Source: Zygnema cylindricum
Taxonomy: Eukaryota; Streptophyta; Zygnematophyceae; Zygnematales; Zygnemataceae
Length of the DNA: 64,000 bases
NCBI GenBank assembly: GCA_037447655.1
Contig: JBBHKE010003382.1
Location: 1 to 64,000, forward strand
Direction: 5' to 3'
Part shown: one piece after another, positions 22,725-34,320 of the stretch
Layout: every line of letters begins with the position of its first letter
Position numbering within the stretch: the first letter of the stretch is position 1
Translations under genes and position numbers: made by a program
The notes under the pieces: model-generated
Told to the model about the DNA's origin: nothing
What the model saw: the letters and a program-made list of their open reading frames with translations, nothing else
The model's database searches: none

Positions 22725-25700
22725 AAATAGAGATTATGAACACTTCAGAAATTGTGGGGAACAAACTCTGGTAAGTGATTCAAACAGAACGCCGCCTGTT
22801 GCTATTAGAGCCGATCACTCTATTCGGGTGAGTCATATTTTGACCCAAAATCATAAATTAGTGTTCATAACACTGCCTAGTTAAGTGGTTCCAAATGAGC
22901 CACGTGGCAAAACATAATTTGGTGTAGCTAATTTCAATAAAGTGTAAACACGGATAATCCCCTTTTTAATAGAAATGGGTTGTGTACCGTTCCAACATTG
23001 TCTGCAAATGGCGGGAGGGAGGAGGAGGTAGAGAGAGTTATGTGCGAAAGTTGAGGGTTTTTTAAAGACTTGTGGATTGAGGGAATGTTTGATTAATAGG
23101 TTCAAATTATGGGGAATGTTTGTTTAAATTTGGCCAGTGAAATAATTGTCAGATATGGAGTGAGACTGATAGGGTAATTACTATTGAAGTTATACTCTCG
23201 TTTTCAGGGCAAATCGTACAACTCATACAGTTTTTTGGGTAAAATTTGCATACGTCTTGCCCTAAAACTGTACGTTTTACCCTTCTATTTCTTCTATATA
23301 ATTACCCTATGAGGTGGGTAGGACACCTTTGCATGATTGTTCTTTGTCTTGAATTTGCAAAAAGTTTATAATTCCAAAGTTAAGTGCTAAAATCAAAAAG
23401 CTAAAGGGGGTGAAGAGCTGGGTAAGGGGAAGGGGGAGGGGAGGGGGGGCAAAGGTAATTATCCATACGGTGAAATACAAAAGAAATTATCTAATCCTAT
23501 GGTATGTGAACCAAGACTTAGAAAATAGACCTCTATTTCATAAGTATAGTTTTTTTGTGTGCCCTTGTCTCCTCATAGTACCTTCCAACTTTTGTTCCAA
23601 ATTTTTTTTTTTTATTATTTTGCATACTCAATATTTGGAAGTTTTTAGGAGTTTTTAGGAAGTTTTACGAGTTTTTGGGATTATTCTAAATTTAACGTTT
23701 TCGTACTATTGTTTACAAAAAGTACATATTCGAAACGTTCTATTGGTGTATATCAAATTTTCATCGTACGGTTGACTGAAGTGTAGTTTTCAAATATTTG
23801 AACTTTCGTCTCAAAACAATATTTAAAAAGTTCAATTCGATTATACCCTTTTTTATTTGATTCATAAGGGTGTTTGGTATATATGTAACTGAAGTGTGGG
23901 CTTTCAACTTTTTTTATTTTTTTTGGTTGCAGGTTTCCAACAATTAAGTGACACGATGAAGTTTTTGCCTTAGTTTCAAACAATTTTCAATTCCACTTTT
24001 TTTCCTCGTACAAATTTTCTCGTGATTGTTTTCTTCAACTGTTCCTCATTTCTCTTCGAGTAAACATATTACCTTATTATTATTCAAGCAAACAGGTACG
24101 TGTCAAATACCCGAGTAAAGAATAAATAAATAGAAATAGTTAGTTAAAATAAAAACTAAATAAAATTTGCTACAAACAAAAACACAGATCCATAACTTCG
24201 ACTTGGTGTACTTTTTTGTGAGAGAGACTAGAATGAAGACTAGAATTATAGGATAAGTAGTAAAACTGCTTTCCAAATTTGTAAATTTCTTTTTTTTCTT
24301 TTTCTTTTTCTCTTTCTTTTTTCTTCTTTTTCCTGTGTTCAAAAATGGAATTTTTTCTGTCAACAATCTCTCAATCTTTTTCGTCGGAAAAGTTGTACAA
24401 ATTTCAAGAGAGGTTCGAGCAACCACTATCACAAAAGGATAGGACCTCTATTCACAAAAAGTATGATTATTTACAAAACGATATGATTATCCACAGTAAA
24501 TACAATATGACAATGTAGTAGGAGTAATCACCGTTTTGCTAGGTTGCGTTTTTGCAGTCAAGCTTTCTCATTCAAATATCAGAAGGAAGGCGATTGTAAC
24601 CAAGGGGGGCGTGACGGTCGTTGATGATAAAGGGAGAGAGAGGAGAGGGGAGAGAGTTTTTGATTATCATCCTCCGTTGGGAGCATGTAAAACAGTTTTT
24701 CTCATTAGACGAAAGAAGTTTTTATATTACTGCCTGTCAACTAGGTCTTATAAATTGGTCATGGTAAGCGGTCGTTATGTGTACAAAAATTAAGAAGTTG
24801 AAAATTAATTTTGGCATCTTTGAAGGTATAGCGCTTTTTTATTTGGTACCAGTAATTTTTTTTTTTTAAATGATTAGTTGAGATTATGTTATGTACTTCA
24901 GTTGTACCTTTTATCCTCAAGAAAGCCGTAAATAAAGGTCCTCTTTCATGAACCTTTTAATTTATTGTTGGCCCTTAGTGATAATTAATGTTTCCATTTA
25001 AAAAATGTGTGGCTCTCATTTTTTTGTCCTCTCTGCGATTTATGGCTTTGAACCTGGTAATGTTTGAAAGGGACACTTAAAAAACAAATATAGCGTTATT
25101 TGTGTTTCAATGCCGTTCAAATTTCCGTTTCGTGTGAGTGAAACTGATTTTGTCTTATTTGCTTACATGTTTCTCAAGCTTGCAGCTGATTGGTCCTGAA
25201 GCGAAGAGAAGACGGAGAAGGGGGGAGAGGGAGGTGGGGAAGGGAGGGGTGGAGAGGGGAGAAGTTAGGCATGCTGGTAACTGAGTGCCACTGCTTTTTT
25301 TGTGTATCTAAAGCATGCCATGAAAGCTGCTCTCTTCACTCTCTCGCTAACACATATATCCAGCCTTCTACAATTTTGTTCCGTTCCGTTCCGTTCAGTA
25401 CCTTTCCATCCCGCTCTGTCCCGTTCCGTTCCCCGAGCCTGGCCTGTTCCGTTGGCCTGGCTTGGCTTCTACAAGCCTACAGTATGTAGGACTCTGCAAA
25501 AAAAGTAAAACAAAAAAGGTCGAGGAAAAAGACGGAATCACGAATAAAAAATGCACACTGCAGAAATAAACATATGCCGACAAAGCCTGTAGTAGGACTT
25601 TGTGAAAAAAAAAAAAATCATGGGAAACCGGAAAAGCAGAACAGTTCGAATAAAAACAAATCATAAATCTAAAAAAAGCAAAAAAGGAAAACCACAACAG

Positions 25701-25740
25701 TTCGAAGAAAAAAACAAAATTATGAATAAAGAAAACCATA
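22725..25740. other. Intergenic region downstream of membralin
   Basis: This holds the membralin 3' region and a MITE (about 22790-22984). Otherwise it is T-rich sequence, a TTTCTTTTTC tract near 24290 and GA-rich low complexity near 25200. An 85-codon open frame at 24536-24793 follows a TTTTTGCAG at 24550-24558 but shows no recognisable family. No confident gene. Confidence 0.4.
22790..22984. mobile_element. Tc1/mariner-like MITE downstream of membralin
   Basis: The left end GTTGCTATTAGAG and right end TTTTTAATAGAAATGGGTTGTG (before TA at 22985) are inverted relatives of the family ends. The internal AATGAGCCACGTGGCAAAACATAA core is shared with other copies. It begins about 65 bp past the membralin stop codon, probably within the 3' UTR. 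Confidence 0.6.
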
Positions 25741-25750
25741 CTAAAGAAAT

Positions 25751-26716
25751 GGGAATTGCTAATCGCAGAGACGATTTTTGCTGCGCGCAGGTAGTTGTCA
25801 GGAATTGTACATTTGAAGTACATTTTCGTACAAGCTACGTACCTTTGAGTTCAGATTTGACGGTCAACCCGTCGAACAAATTTGACTGGCGAAATATTGT
25901 AACGGCGGCTAAAAAAGTGTCGCGCTTGCGAACGTCGACTGTCATAAAAAAAAACAATTCACACGGCCGGCGCAGGTTTACTGTAACAAAACTGCGGCAG
26001 CCACATATAAATAAAATGGCTGCGCGCAGGTAGTTTCTCACTTCACGTGAGCTCCACTGTGAGAGAACACACCGACATTTTGACTTAGCCGCAAAAATGG
26101 AATCTAATCGCGAACCGTTACACTGAACTTGGACACAAATTGAAGGACGACGTACACCATGTATAAACTCGCACGAAACGAAATAAACTTCGTACAAAAT
26201 AAAAATGCGTACCCGCGTATAAATATCGATGAAACTACAGTAAGGGTACGCTTTTTTATTTTGTACGAAGTTTATTTTGTTTCGTGCGAGTTTTTTCATG
26301 TTGTACACTTGTACGTCGTCCTTTAATTTGTGTCTAAAATCAGTGTAACGGTTCGCGATTAGATTCCACTTTTGCGGCTAAGTCAAAATGTCGGTGTGTG
26401 CTCTCACAGTGGAGCTCACGTGAAGTGAGAAACTACCTGCGCGCAGCCATTTTATTTATATGTGGCTGCCGCAGTTTTGTTCCAGTAAACCTGCGCCGGC
26501 CGTGTGAATTGTTTTTTTTTTATGACGGTCGACGTTCGCAAGCGCGACACTTTTTTAGCCGCCGTTACAATATTTCGCCAGTCAAATTTGTTCGACGGGC
26601 TGACCGTCAAATCTGAACTTAAAAGTACGTAGATTGTGCGAAACTGTACTTCAAATGTACAATTTCTGACAACTACCTGCGCGCAGCAAAAATCGTCCCT
26701 GCGATTAGCAATTCCC
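25751..26716. mobile_element. Long-inverted-repeat element, MULE-like, with 9-bp target duplication
   Basis: Two near-identical inverted arms, 25751-26214 and 26244-26716 (about 465 bp each), flank a 29-bp spacer. The ends read GGGAATTGCTAATCGCAG and its complement. TAAAGAAAT directly flanks both sides (25742-25750 and 26717-26725), a perfect 9-bp duplication. Long TIRs and 9-bp duplications are typical of Mutator-like elements. No transposase is encoded, so the element is non-autonomous. A transcript through it would fold into a hairpin of more than 450 bp. Confidence 0.9.
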
Positions 26717-26725
26717 TAAAGAAAT

Positions 26726-27504
26726 AAACATATCAAGCAACAAATACACATTATGAAAGGGCAGCGGAAAACCAAACAAAAAAATGAGAGATCATGAAAC
26801 AGGTAATAGCATTACGGAGAATACTAAAGAACTTGGATCAACAAAAACAAATGCATACGAATATAAAACTAATGTAGGATCATTGATTATTATTGATTGT
26901 TGATTGTTGATTGTTGATTGCTGATTATTATTGATTATTATGCCTGCTTGTCTATGACCAGAGGATAAGAAGACCCTCAGTGACATCTGAAGTCACTCGT
27001 GTGGAAAATAGGTTCCAATTTATTACCAAGAGAACGCCATAACCTTTCTCTGTTACCGCACTTCGAGGAAAAAAAAAGGGAAAAGTGGTGTTTAGTCTGC
27101 ATTGAAAACTTTATCGACAATAAGACTTTCTAAGTCATTATAAGTGTATTCATAAATATCAGTTTACTTATCACATAAGGATTATAACTTTCTAAGTTAT
27201 AACTTCTGAAGCTGCTTCTGTAAAATCCATACTCCAACCTGTCTTCTACTATGAACTGTTTTTGTCCTAAATTGTGGATATTCGTACGGTTTCATCTGTG
27301 GACATTCGTGAAGTTTAAACTAATACATTCGTGCGGTTTAAACCGTGGATATTTGGTGCGGTTTACAATACCAAATTCAGTACAGATTCGGATACAGTAT
27401 TCACATAATAAAGTGCGTATATAATGGAAATGCGATAATCAACATCCGATTAATCGGGAAACCAGTGCCAGACCGCTCCGTATCGGATAGCATCTAATGC
27501 AGAG
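26726..27504. other. Repeat-island spacer
   Basis: An ATTGTTGATTGTTG-type microsatellite lies at 26880-26940 and short GTGCGGTTTA-like repeats at about 27285-27370. No coding region or RNA gene is seen. Confidence 0.4.
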
Positions 27505-27683
27505 GAGAGGTCGCAATCGGGTACCCAAATTTGGCCGTACCCGATTTTATTTTATTTTGTTTTTGAATTACCCGGTAGAATCCGGCCGGCCCCCGAAATT
27601 TGGCACCCGAATCCGTTCCGGATCCGACGCGGCCGGCCGGGTACGGATTGAGTACGGATTCGGGTACCCGATTGCGACCTCTG
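27505..27683. mobile_element. Short hAT-like MITE (CAGAGGTCGCAA ends)
   Basis: A 179-bp element whose right TIR, read inward, is CAGAGGTCGCAATCGGGTAC; the left end is the same except for its first base. Flanks ATGCAGAG and ATGCGGAG agree at 7 of 8 positions, fitting an 8-bp hAT target duplication, and CAGAG fits the hAT terminal consensus. Internal palindromes around CCGGCCGG are present. It is non-coding. Confidence 0.75.
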
Positions 27684-28130
27684 ATGCGGAGTGACGATGC
27701 GAAATTTTTGAATTTTCCGATATCGATGTGACGTGTCGATCCCATGCGATGTGATCGTCCCGGAAAATTCGCGGCAAAGAGGTGGAGAAATACCCTTATG
27801 CATGGGGAAGATTTTTTTGTTTTTTTTTGGGGCTACTTGCCCGCACGGAAGAAAATTACGGATATACAGTTTGTGCTTTGTACGATTTTGGTTTTCTACA
27901 GTTACTCCGTACAGGCCGTGGCACAAAAAAAAAGCATATGTGAACAGTAGCATTTTTATGTGACCTCTTGACTGTGTTCAGTTTCACGCGCGACAAGACA
28001 GTTCTTAACATAGATTTTTGAAAAAGTAATGGTATTCGTATATTCGTCCGCGTCCGTTACATCCGCAGAGAATGGCGTTTGTTATTTTGACACCATATAT
28101 TGTCGTAAATTTTTAGGAAGATAATGTTAT

Positions 28131-28600
28131 CAGTAGTGTTGGGTATTGGGTAAATTCATATCGCGATAATCTCGATATTCGATATATCGAATATCGATCG
28201 AGCAGAATCCTCGATATATCGTACCGGGACCAACATTAATCATCGCGATATATATCACGATATATAGTATTTTTTAAATTTAATATTTTATATTCCTATA
28301 TAATATGTAATTTTAGCGAAAAGACAAATTGTCTGATACGCCAAGTACAACGTGATTTTCGTTTGGTGACTACAGGTAGACGCCGCAAAATGTTACCGAC
28401 AAAAAAGTAATTATTTTGTAATTCATATAATTACGTATTTGGGGTATGGTTACATCAGGAGGTCTCTGCTATAGTACGGACAACAAAATTTATGTATTAC
28501 AGAGGCCTCGGTTACATCGCGTATCGTGTGTAAACAAGTTTTTACATACGTGTTCTGATTTGAGTGGTTTATTATAAGTTGACGATCAAATCTTTGCGTG
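28131..28600 (+). mobile_element. Partial copy of the AGTGTTGGG repeat family (empty site for the CATAG MITE)
   Basis: It begins CAGTAGTGTTGGGTAT and is collinear with 30184-30463 and 30925-31080 of the complete copy, but lacks the 457-bp MITE found there. The target GGGTATGG is single here (28442-28449). Dense CGATAT/TCGCGA palindromes lie near the start. The right half of the element is missing or unrecognisable. Confidence 0.75.
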
Positions 28601-29089
28601 GTTCACACTTAAAAAAGGGGGAAACGGTATGGTATGAAAACGGTACTTTTTTTTGTCCGCCGTCAACTGGCACGTGACGCTAGCCTACGTCAATTAGCGT
28701 GTCGTAATAGGAGCCACTTGCCCGTACGAAAAAGGAAGCGCTTTGCGGACATGATATGTACGAATCCTTCCAAACCAAAATGTACTGCCACGCAAGCGTT
28801 TGTACAGTCCGAAAATAACCGCGAAGGAACTTTGGACATGCCCCTTTTTTATTTTTTCCATCGGTGTTTTTTTTTTTTTTACATTACGCGTTCTCTTATG
28901 TGATTGGTCCCCTAGTTTGTTCATAAGTTTGCGACAGAATGAATTCTTGTACGGTTCACGTCCGTGCGCTTCGTTTTCGAAATCAGTATATAAATAAGGG
29001 AACATTGTTCGCCCCTCTGCGAAGCCTTATATAGGCGATAGGCGGTGTGTCTATCATCGATTTTTTCCGCCCGTCCGCAGTACGGACAG
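28601..29089. other. Repeat-island spacer
   Basis: Nothing recognisable apart from a poly(T) run near 28868. Open frames here are short and without family features. Confidence 0.35.
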
Positions 29090-30170
29090 ACCTACAGCTA
29101 GCACAATGTAACGGTACCGTCCGTACCTCCGTACGGATGGCATAATCTTACAGTGCCAGTTGTCGGTGTGCAGAGCGCCATACGGTTGGCGAAACCTAAC
29201 ATTGCCACCCGTCGATGGCAGACCGCCGTACGGATGGCGTAATTTAAGGTTGCCGTTCGTCGCTGTGTACAACGCCGTACGGATGGCGTAATTTAACGTT
29301 GACGTGCGTCGGGTGCAGACCGCCGTACGGATGGCATAATGTATTATTGCCAACCCTCGCTGTGCAGACCGCGTACGGTTGGCACAATGTAACGTTGCCA
29401 ACCGTCGAACGCCGCCGTGCCGCTGGCAAAATGTACACCGCGAATCGTTATTAGAGTATATAAATATAATTTGGGTTCCTAAAATTTTGAGTTTTTTTCC
29501 TAAATAGGATACATGATTTTATTTTTTCCTTCACGTTAATTAAGGTACCGTATTAAATAGCGTAAAAAATGAAAGTACAATAAGATCTAAATAGTGTGGT
29601 GTACGGTCGATGTCATACCGTACATAAATGTACCTTTGAAAGTGAAAATTTTACAAAAATGAATTAAATCAGATGCGCAAGCATAGGAACATGCACTCAA
29701 AAAACGGAATTAGTCTGACAAGTAAATTAGTCTGACATGTACGGAAAATTAGATTTCACGACGGCGTACGATTTCTAATATTTTGTACGAATACATATGT
29801 TAATGTATACAATCGTACGGAGATTATTTAACTTTTGTTGTTCCCAAATTAGCATTAAGCCGAAATTACAATACACCTTTAAAAAAAAAATCAAACTCTT
29901 AATTAGCATCAATTACAGTAAATTACCTTCAACACTATTTAAAATTTTACAATAATAACGATTCGCGGTGTAACGTTGTCGTGCGATTGTCCGCAGTACG
30001 GACCGCCTTACCGCTGGCACAACGTGACGCTGCAGTGCGTTAGCGGTACACTGTCGAACTGCTAGCACAACTGACGTTGCCGTGCGTCACGTGACGTTGC
30101 CATGCGTCAGCGTTACAGACCGCCGTAGTGCTGGCACAACGTGACGTTGCCGTACGTCCTGGGTACGGGC
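29090..30170. repeat. ~49-bp minisatellite split by a transposon
   Basis: Units contain CCGCCGTACGGATGGCGTAAT and TTAACGTTGCCGTGCGTCG. GGC(A/G)TAAT-type landmarks recur about every 48-50 bp from 29138 to 29425. Related units resume at about 29975 and run to 30170. The interruption, 29436-29970, is a MITE with TA target sites. Confidence 0.8.
29436..29970. mobile_element. Tc1/mariner-like element inserted in the minisatellite
   Basis: A 535-bp element with perfect 18-bp terminal inverted repeats, CACCGCGAATCGTTATTA, flanked by TA on each side (29434-29435, 29971-29972). Removing it with one TA restores AATGTAACGTTG, which is the sequence of neighbouring minisatellite units, so the boundaries are firm. 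No transposase frame is visible, so it is non-autonomous. Confidence 0.9.
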
Positions 30171-30187
30171 ATGATAAACTTGACAGT

Positions 30188-31440
30188 AGTGTTGGGTATC
30201 GGGTAAATTCATATCGCGATAATCGATCGAGGAGAATCCTCAATATATCTTACTGGGACCAACAAAAATTATCGCGATATATATCGCGAAAAATGGGTGT
30301 TCGTACAGTTGAAGAACAAAAATGTTATTTTAGCGAAAAAGACAAATTGTCTGATACGCCTCGTACGACGTGATTTCATTCCGTGACTTAAAGGTAGACG
30401 CCGCAAAATGTAACCGACAAAAAAGTACTGATTCTGTAATTCATATAATTACTTATTTGGGGTAAGCCATAGTTAAAAAGTAGGCGTTTCAATTGTAGGC
30501 CTTTTGTCGGCGCCTTTATCGTAAGCTGTGTTATGGGCTTTTCATGTGATCTTCTTATGTCGCTACTTTGATCGACGACCGTCCGATCGTCCAAATCTGA
30601 CGATATTTCTATCGTAAGTTGTGTTATGGGCTTTTCATGTGATCTTCTTAGATCGCTACTTTGATCAGCGACCGTCCGATCGTTTCAATCTGACGGTATA
30701 AATAAAAAATAACTCAAAACTCACAGAAAATTTTTTTTTTGTCCGAATGTTTTTCAAAATTTAGACATGACGTTTAATTCTCTATCGAACTATGTGCAAC
30801 TCAACCCTGTTACTTTTTTTTTTCATTTTGCGACCAATACAATATGGGTCTTAAGGTCATATTGCATGTTTTCCGTACAATAGGCATATTGTATGGGCGT
30901 ACTTTCACCTACTTTTGAACTATGGGGTATGGTTACACCAGGAGGTCTTTGTAATAGTACGGACAGCAAAAATTATGTGTTACACAGGCCTCGGTTATAT
31001 CACGTATCGTCTGTAAACAAGTTTTTACACGTGTGTTTTGATTTGAGTGGTTCCTTGTAAGTTGACGATCAAATCTCTAAAATCGTCAAAGATTTGAAAA
31101 CCGACCATTTTCGTATGGAAATCCGTACTTGCGTATTACGTATGTGTACTTCGCAAGTGTACCGCGTTAATGTACCTCAGAGATCTCCTTCACTCTGGTG
31201 ACTTTCAGGAAAAGAACGTATTTCTTTTCTGCAAAGATTTTACGGTCACCTTGTCCGAAGGCACGTGACTTTGGAGCCTGTGAAAATTTTCATTTTTTTT
31301 TTAATTTTAATGCCTCGATATATTGGCGATACGATAAATCGGCGATATATCGCGATAAAAACCCTAGATATATCGATTATCGGGTACATGATATTCGATA
31401 TATATCGAATATCGGCAAAAGGTCCTCGATACCCAACACT
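30188..31440. mobile_element. AGTGTTGGG-family DNA transposon, nearly complete, non-autonomous
   Basis: The ends AGTGTTGGGTATCG (30188) and CGATACCCAACACT (31440) are perfect 14-bp inverted repeats. Both subterminal regions are packed with TCGCGATAT/ATATCGAA palindromes. It is about 1253 bp, of which 457 bp is a nested MITE. Ends of this type suggest hAT, but a target duplication is not clear. No transposase is seen. Confidence 0.75.
30468..30924 (+). mobile_element. hAT-like CATAG MITE nested in the AGTGTTGGG element
   Basis: It runs from CATAGTTAAAAAGTAGGCG to CCTACTTTTGAACTATG. The left flank is GGGTAAGC and the right flank GGGTATGG. The empty site at 28442-28449 reads GGGTATGG, confirming an 8-bp duplication whose left copy has two changes. 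Unlike the other copies it holds a ~92-bp internal tandem duplication (about 30518-30609 and 30610-30700), which explains its length of 457 against 305 bp. Confidence 0.9.
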
Positions 31441-32069
31441 AGTTCTCATTTGTTGCAGCAAAAAAGTTCGTACTAATTTTTTTCTGTGGTTTACCATCGG
31501 GCTTTCTTCTTAAAGCACTCAGATTTGATTCATAGTACGGAAGACTGATTCATACCGCGCGAATCTGTTCTCACGTGTTAAAACGTCGACAGTGTGCACA
31601 GTGTGAACACACATCATAAGTCTATAGCGGCTGCCCGCATGTGTATTCAAATTATACATATGTATGTATGTTGACTTATAGTAACGTTTCGTCGGCTTTA
31701 GCCTCTAGGTCATTGGAACCCAAAATAGCATGAACAATACTTCTTTTTTTATTTTTACTACACGCATAATTTCTTCACTAAAAATAACTGACGGCTAAAG
31801 GTTTTGTGCCAGGCAGTCAATTTTTTTTTTGCCGGGGAGTCAGTTTTGTTCTTTGCCAGACTTTTTTTTTTTAGCCGCCGCCGCTGCCGGTAATTTTCCG
31901 ATTCAGACGTTTATGATTGGTTGCGTGGAGGTCGCACAACTAGTTTTCTTCTAGCACGCATGCTCAGTTAAAGATATGTTTCTGCACCTTTCAAGTTTGT
32001 TTTATGGTTATCCGTGCGCATCGAGAAGATTGCAAGAAGCTGCGTCGCTATCGACACATGGCGTCGCGG
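31441..32069. other. Repeat-island spacer
   Basis: Short T runs only. I see no gene, RNA or bounded element. Confidence 0.35.
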
Positions 32070-32695
32070 CAGAGGTCGCAAAAGCCAAAATTTTACATAA
32101 CCGAAACCGACCGTTTTTTTTTTCAAAATCTGAGTAACCGACGCTTGACCGGGTTATGTCACGCTCCATAATTGTTAACCGTTAACTGACCAGCGTTAAC
32201 GAAAATAAAAGTTAACCGAAACTCGATTTCTTGCGATTAACCGTGCCCGCCCGTAGCCGAAAAAGTACAAAATTAATTATTGCACGACGTACGAACAAGC
32301 TAATAATTACGATTTGTCGTGTTCCCTAAGATTTGGGAAATGAATAGTGTTTACTACCGTGTCAGATTTGCGACGCTTTGTCGCGTTCCCTAAGATTTGC
32401 GAAATGAATAGTGTTACTACCGTGTCGGATTTGCGACGCTAATCATGATGTCACGTACTTCCACGATACCAAAGTGTACAAAATACAATAATGTTGGATT
32501 GTATGGACGGTTCAAATTTTTCTATTTTTTTGGTTTTTTGGTTAACCGACCTTAACCGGCCATTTTTTTTTCTGGTGAATCAACTGACCGCAATTGCCTG
32601 GCCCCCAAAATTTGGCAACCGAATCCGTTCCAGATCGGGCGCGGGCGGTCGGTTAACGGTCGGTCACGGTTTCGGTTGACCCTTTGCCACCTCTG
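32070..32695. mobile_element. Longer hAT-like element with CAGAGGT ends
   Basis: The left end CAGAGGTCGCAAAAG and right end CTTTGCCACCTCTG are inverted. The inner segment CCCCCAAAATTTGGCAACCGAATCCG closely matches the 27505-27683 element (described, not joined). The putative 8-bp flanks CGTCGCGG and TGTCGATG agree at only 5 of 8 positions, so the target duplication is weak. A 60-bp direct repeat at about 32285-32435 lies inside. It is non-coding. Confidence 0.6.
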
Positions 32696-33064
32696 TGTCG
32701 ATGTAATGCAAAATATCGGATGTGTATCGGGAACCATGCATTTCACATCAAAACTCGCATCGGTGCATGTAATTGTCGGTTTCCGATTTTGATCGCACAC
32801 ATCTATACTTCTGCGCATACAAATTGAAGCATTCCAAAACTCCCGAAACATCACTTCACCTAACTGTAAAAGTGATGTAAGTTGCATCGAGGTCAACAAT
32901 AGTGATTGTAGCATAGGTCAGCACGTGTCTTGACTCTTCACACGCGTGAAAGGGTTGATAAACACGTTTCGACCGAAAGCTGAACGCGCCATGTATCGGT
33001 GGTCCTTGTCCGTACATCGAGACGTGAATTTCACGAAATACGCGTCAGGACAATCGGTTTGTCG
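32696..33064. other. Repeat-island spacer
   Basis: Nothing recognisable; no coding region of note. Confidence 0.3.
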
Positions 33065-33369
33065 CATAGTTCAAAAGTAGGCGTTTTTATGGTAGGCCTT
33101 TGGTCGACGCCTTTATTGTAAGTTGTGTTATGGGCTTTTCATGTGATCTTCTTAAATCTCTACTTTGATCAGCGACCGTCGATCGTCCGAATCTGACGGT
33201 GTAAATAAAAAATTTTGGTCCGAATGTTTTAATTGGTCCAATTTTTGGTCCGAATGTTTTAATTGGTCCGAATAGGTCCGATTACAATATGGATCTTAAG
33301 GTCATATTGTATGTTTTGCATACAATAGGCATATTGTATGGGCCTACTTTCACCTACTTTTGAACTATG
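33065..33369 (+). mobile_element. hAT-like CATAG MITE, complete reference copy
   Basis: A 305-bp element from CATAGTTCAAAAGTAGGCG to its inverted end CCTACTTTTGAACTATG. GTTTGTCG flanks both sides exactly (33057-33064, 33370-33377), a perfect 8-bp target duplication. The interior contains a repeated GGTCCGAATGTTTTAATTGG motif and a CATACAATAGGCATATTGTATG-type palindrome. It is non-coding. Confidence 0.92.
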
Positions 33370-33377
33370 GTTTGTCG

Positions 33378-34320
33378 TCTTCCTTTTTTCTTTTTTCTTC
33401 ACGCGACTGCTTCAAAATATTACATCGACACGTATCACGAGACATGACTAATTGTAACCGTACGAAGATATTATCTCTGCCACGTGGCGCGGGATTTCGA
33501 GCTCGATTTGCTGCGTTGGCGTAGTGAAAACGATTCGTGTTACCACAATTTTTGTCATGAAAAATGATGACGTCACAAAAAGAATCACTTCAGACAAACG
33601 CGTTGTCGCATTGAAGTGCACTAAGCCATTCACATGCCACGTGGAAAGTCCACACGCTCAGTTCCATAATTTATATTTTACTTGTCCTTTATAGCGCGCG
33701 CCACATTTCTATTTATCCTTTCCGAACGTTATATTTTTCAGTGCGCTAGATTCATTTATACGTATTTCCACAACCGAAAAACATAAAACAACCCCCCATT
33801 AAATTATTTTTCTTACCTTCAAATATTTTCTCCCCCCTCTCCCCGCGCACGCTCTCCCTCCCTTCCGCCCGCCAAGCGTACCGATTCTAAGTTCCAAAGG
33901 TGCGTTCGCGCGCGACATTCGAATTTTCGTTTTCATCGTTTTCGCTCCCGCGCTTTCCCACAAAACGCCAATAAACGACAAAAAAACATCATTCCGCGAC
34001 AGAAATCATGTTTTCGAATCTCCCGCGCCTCGCCGCCCCTCCACCGACCATCTGACAAGATGACGTCATATGGCGCCGCCCGCCCGTGACTGCACCGCCA
34101 GCCTAAGAAGTCAACCACAAAAACATCCGTACCGCCGCGTCCATCATACCTTGTGTACGTAAAATCTTCCGTACAATTTTCGTACACATCTCCTGCATGC
34201 TAATTTCTACCACCTAATCTGCGCGCCGAAACCCTCTCCGTACGATTTTATTAGATTGATTTTCGACCGTTGGATTTTTTTTTTCGTTTGCCCGTCCGTT
34301 GTGACGTGACACCGCTGTCC
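33378..34320. other. Region of mixed composition without a recognised gene
   Basis: Locally higher CpG content (33680-34100) than most of the window. The minus-strand frames are short and unrecognised. No feature can be supported. Confidence 0.3.

Noticed and set aside
24536-24793. 85-codon frame after a TTTTTGCAG
   Set aside because: No recognised family, no partner exon; kept only as a remark in the intergenic entry.
25602-26308. Open frames of about 140-157 codons on both strands
   Set aside because: They lie in or beside the arms of the long inverted repeat and have no transposase features.
29090-30170. CRISPR-like array
   Set aside because: The units are contiguous degenerate minisatellite repeats without unique spacers, in a eukaryotic genome with no cas genes.
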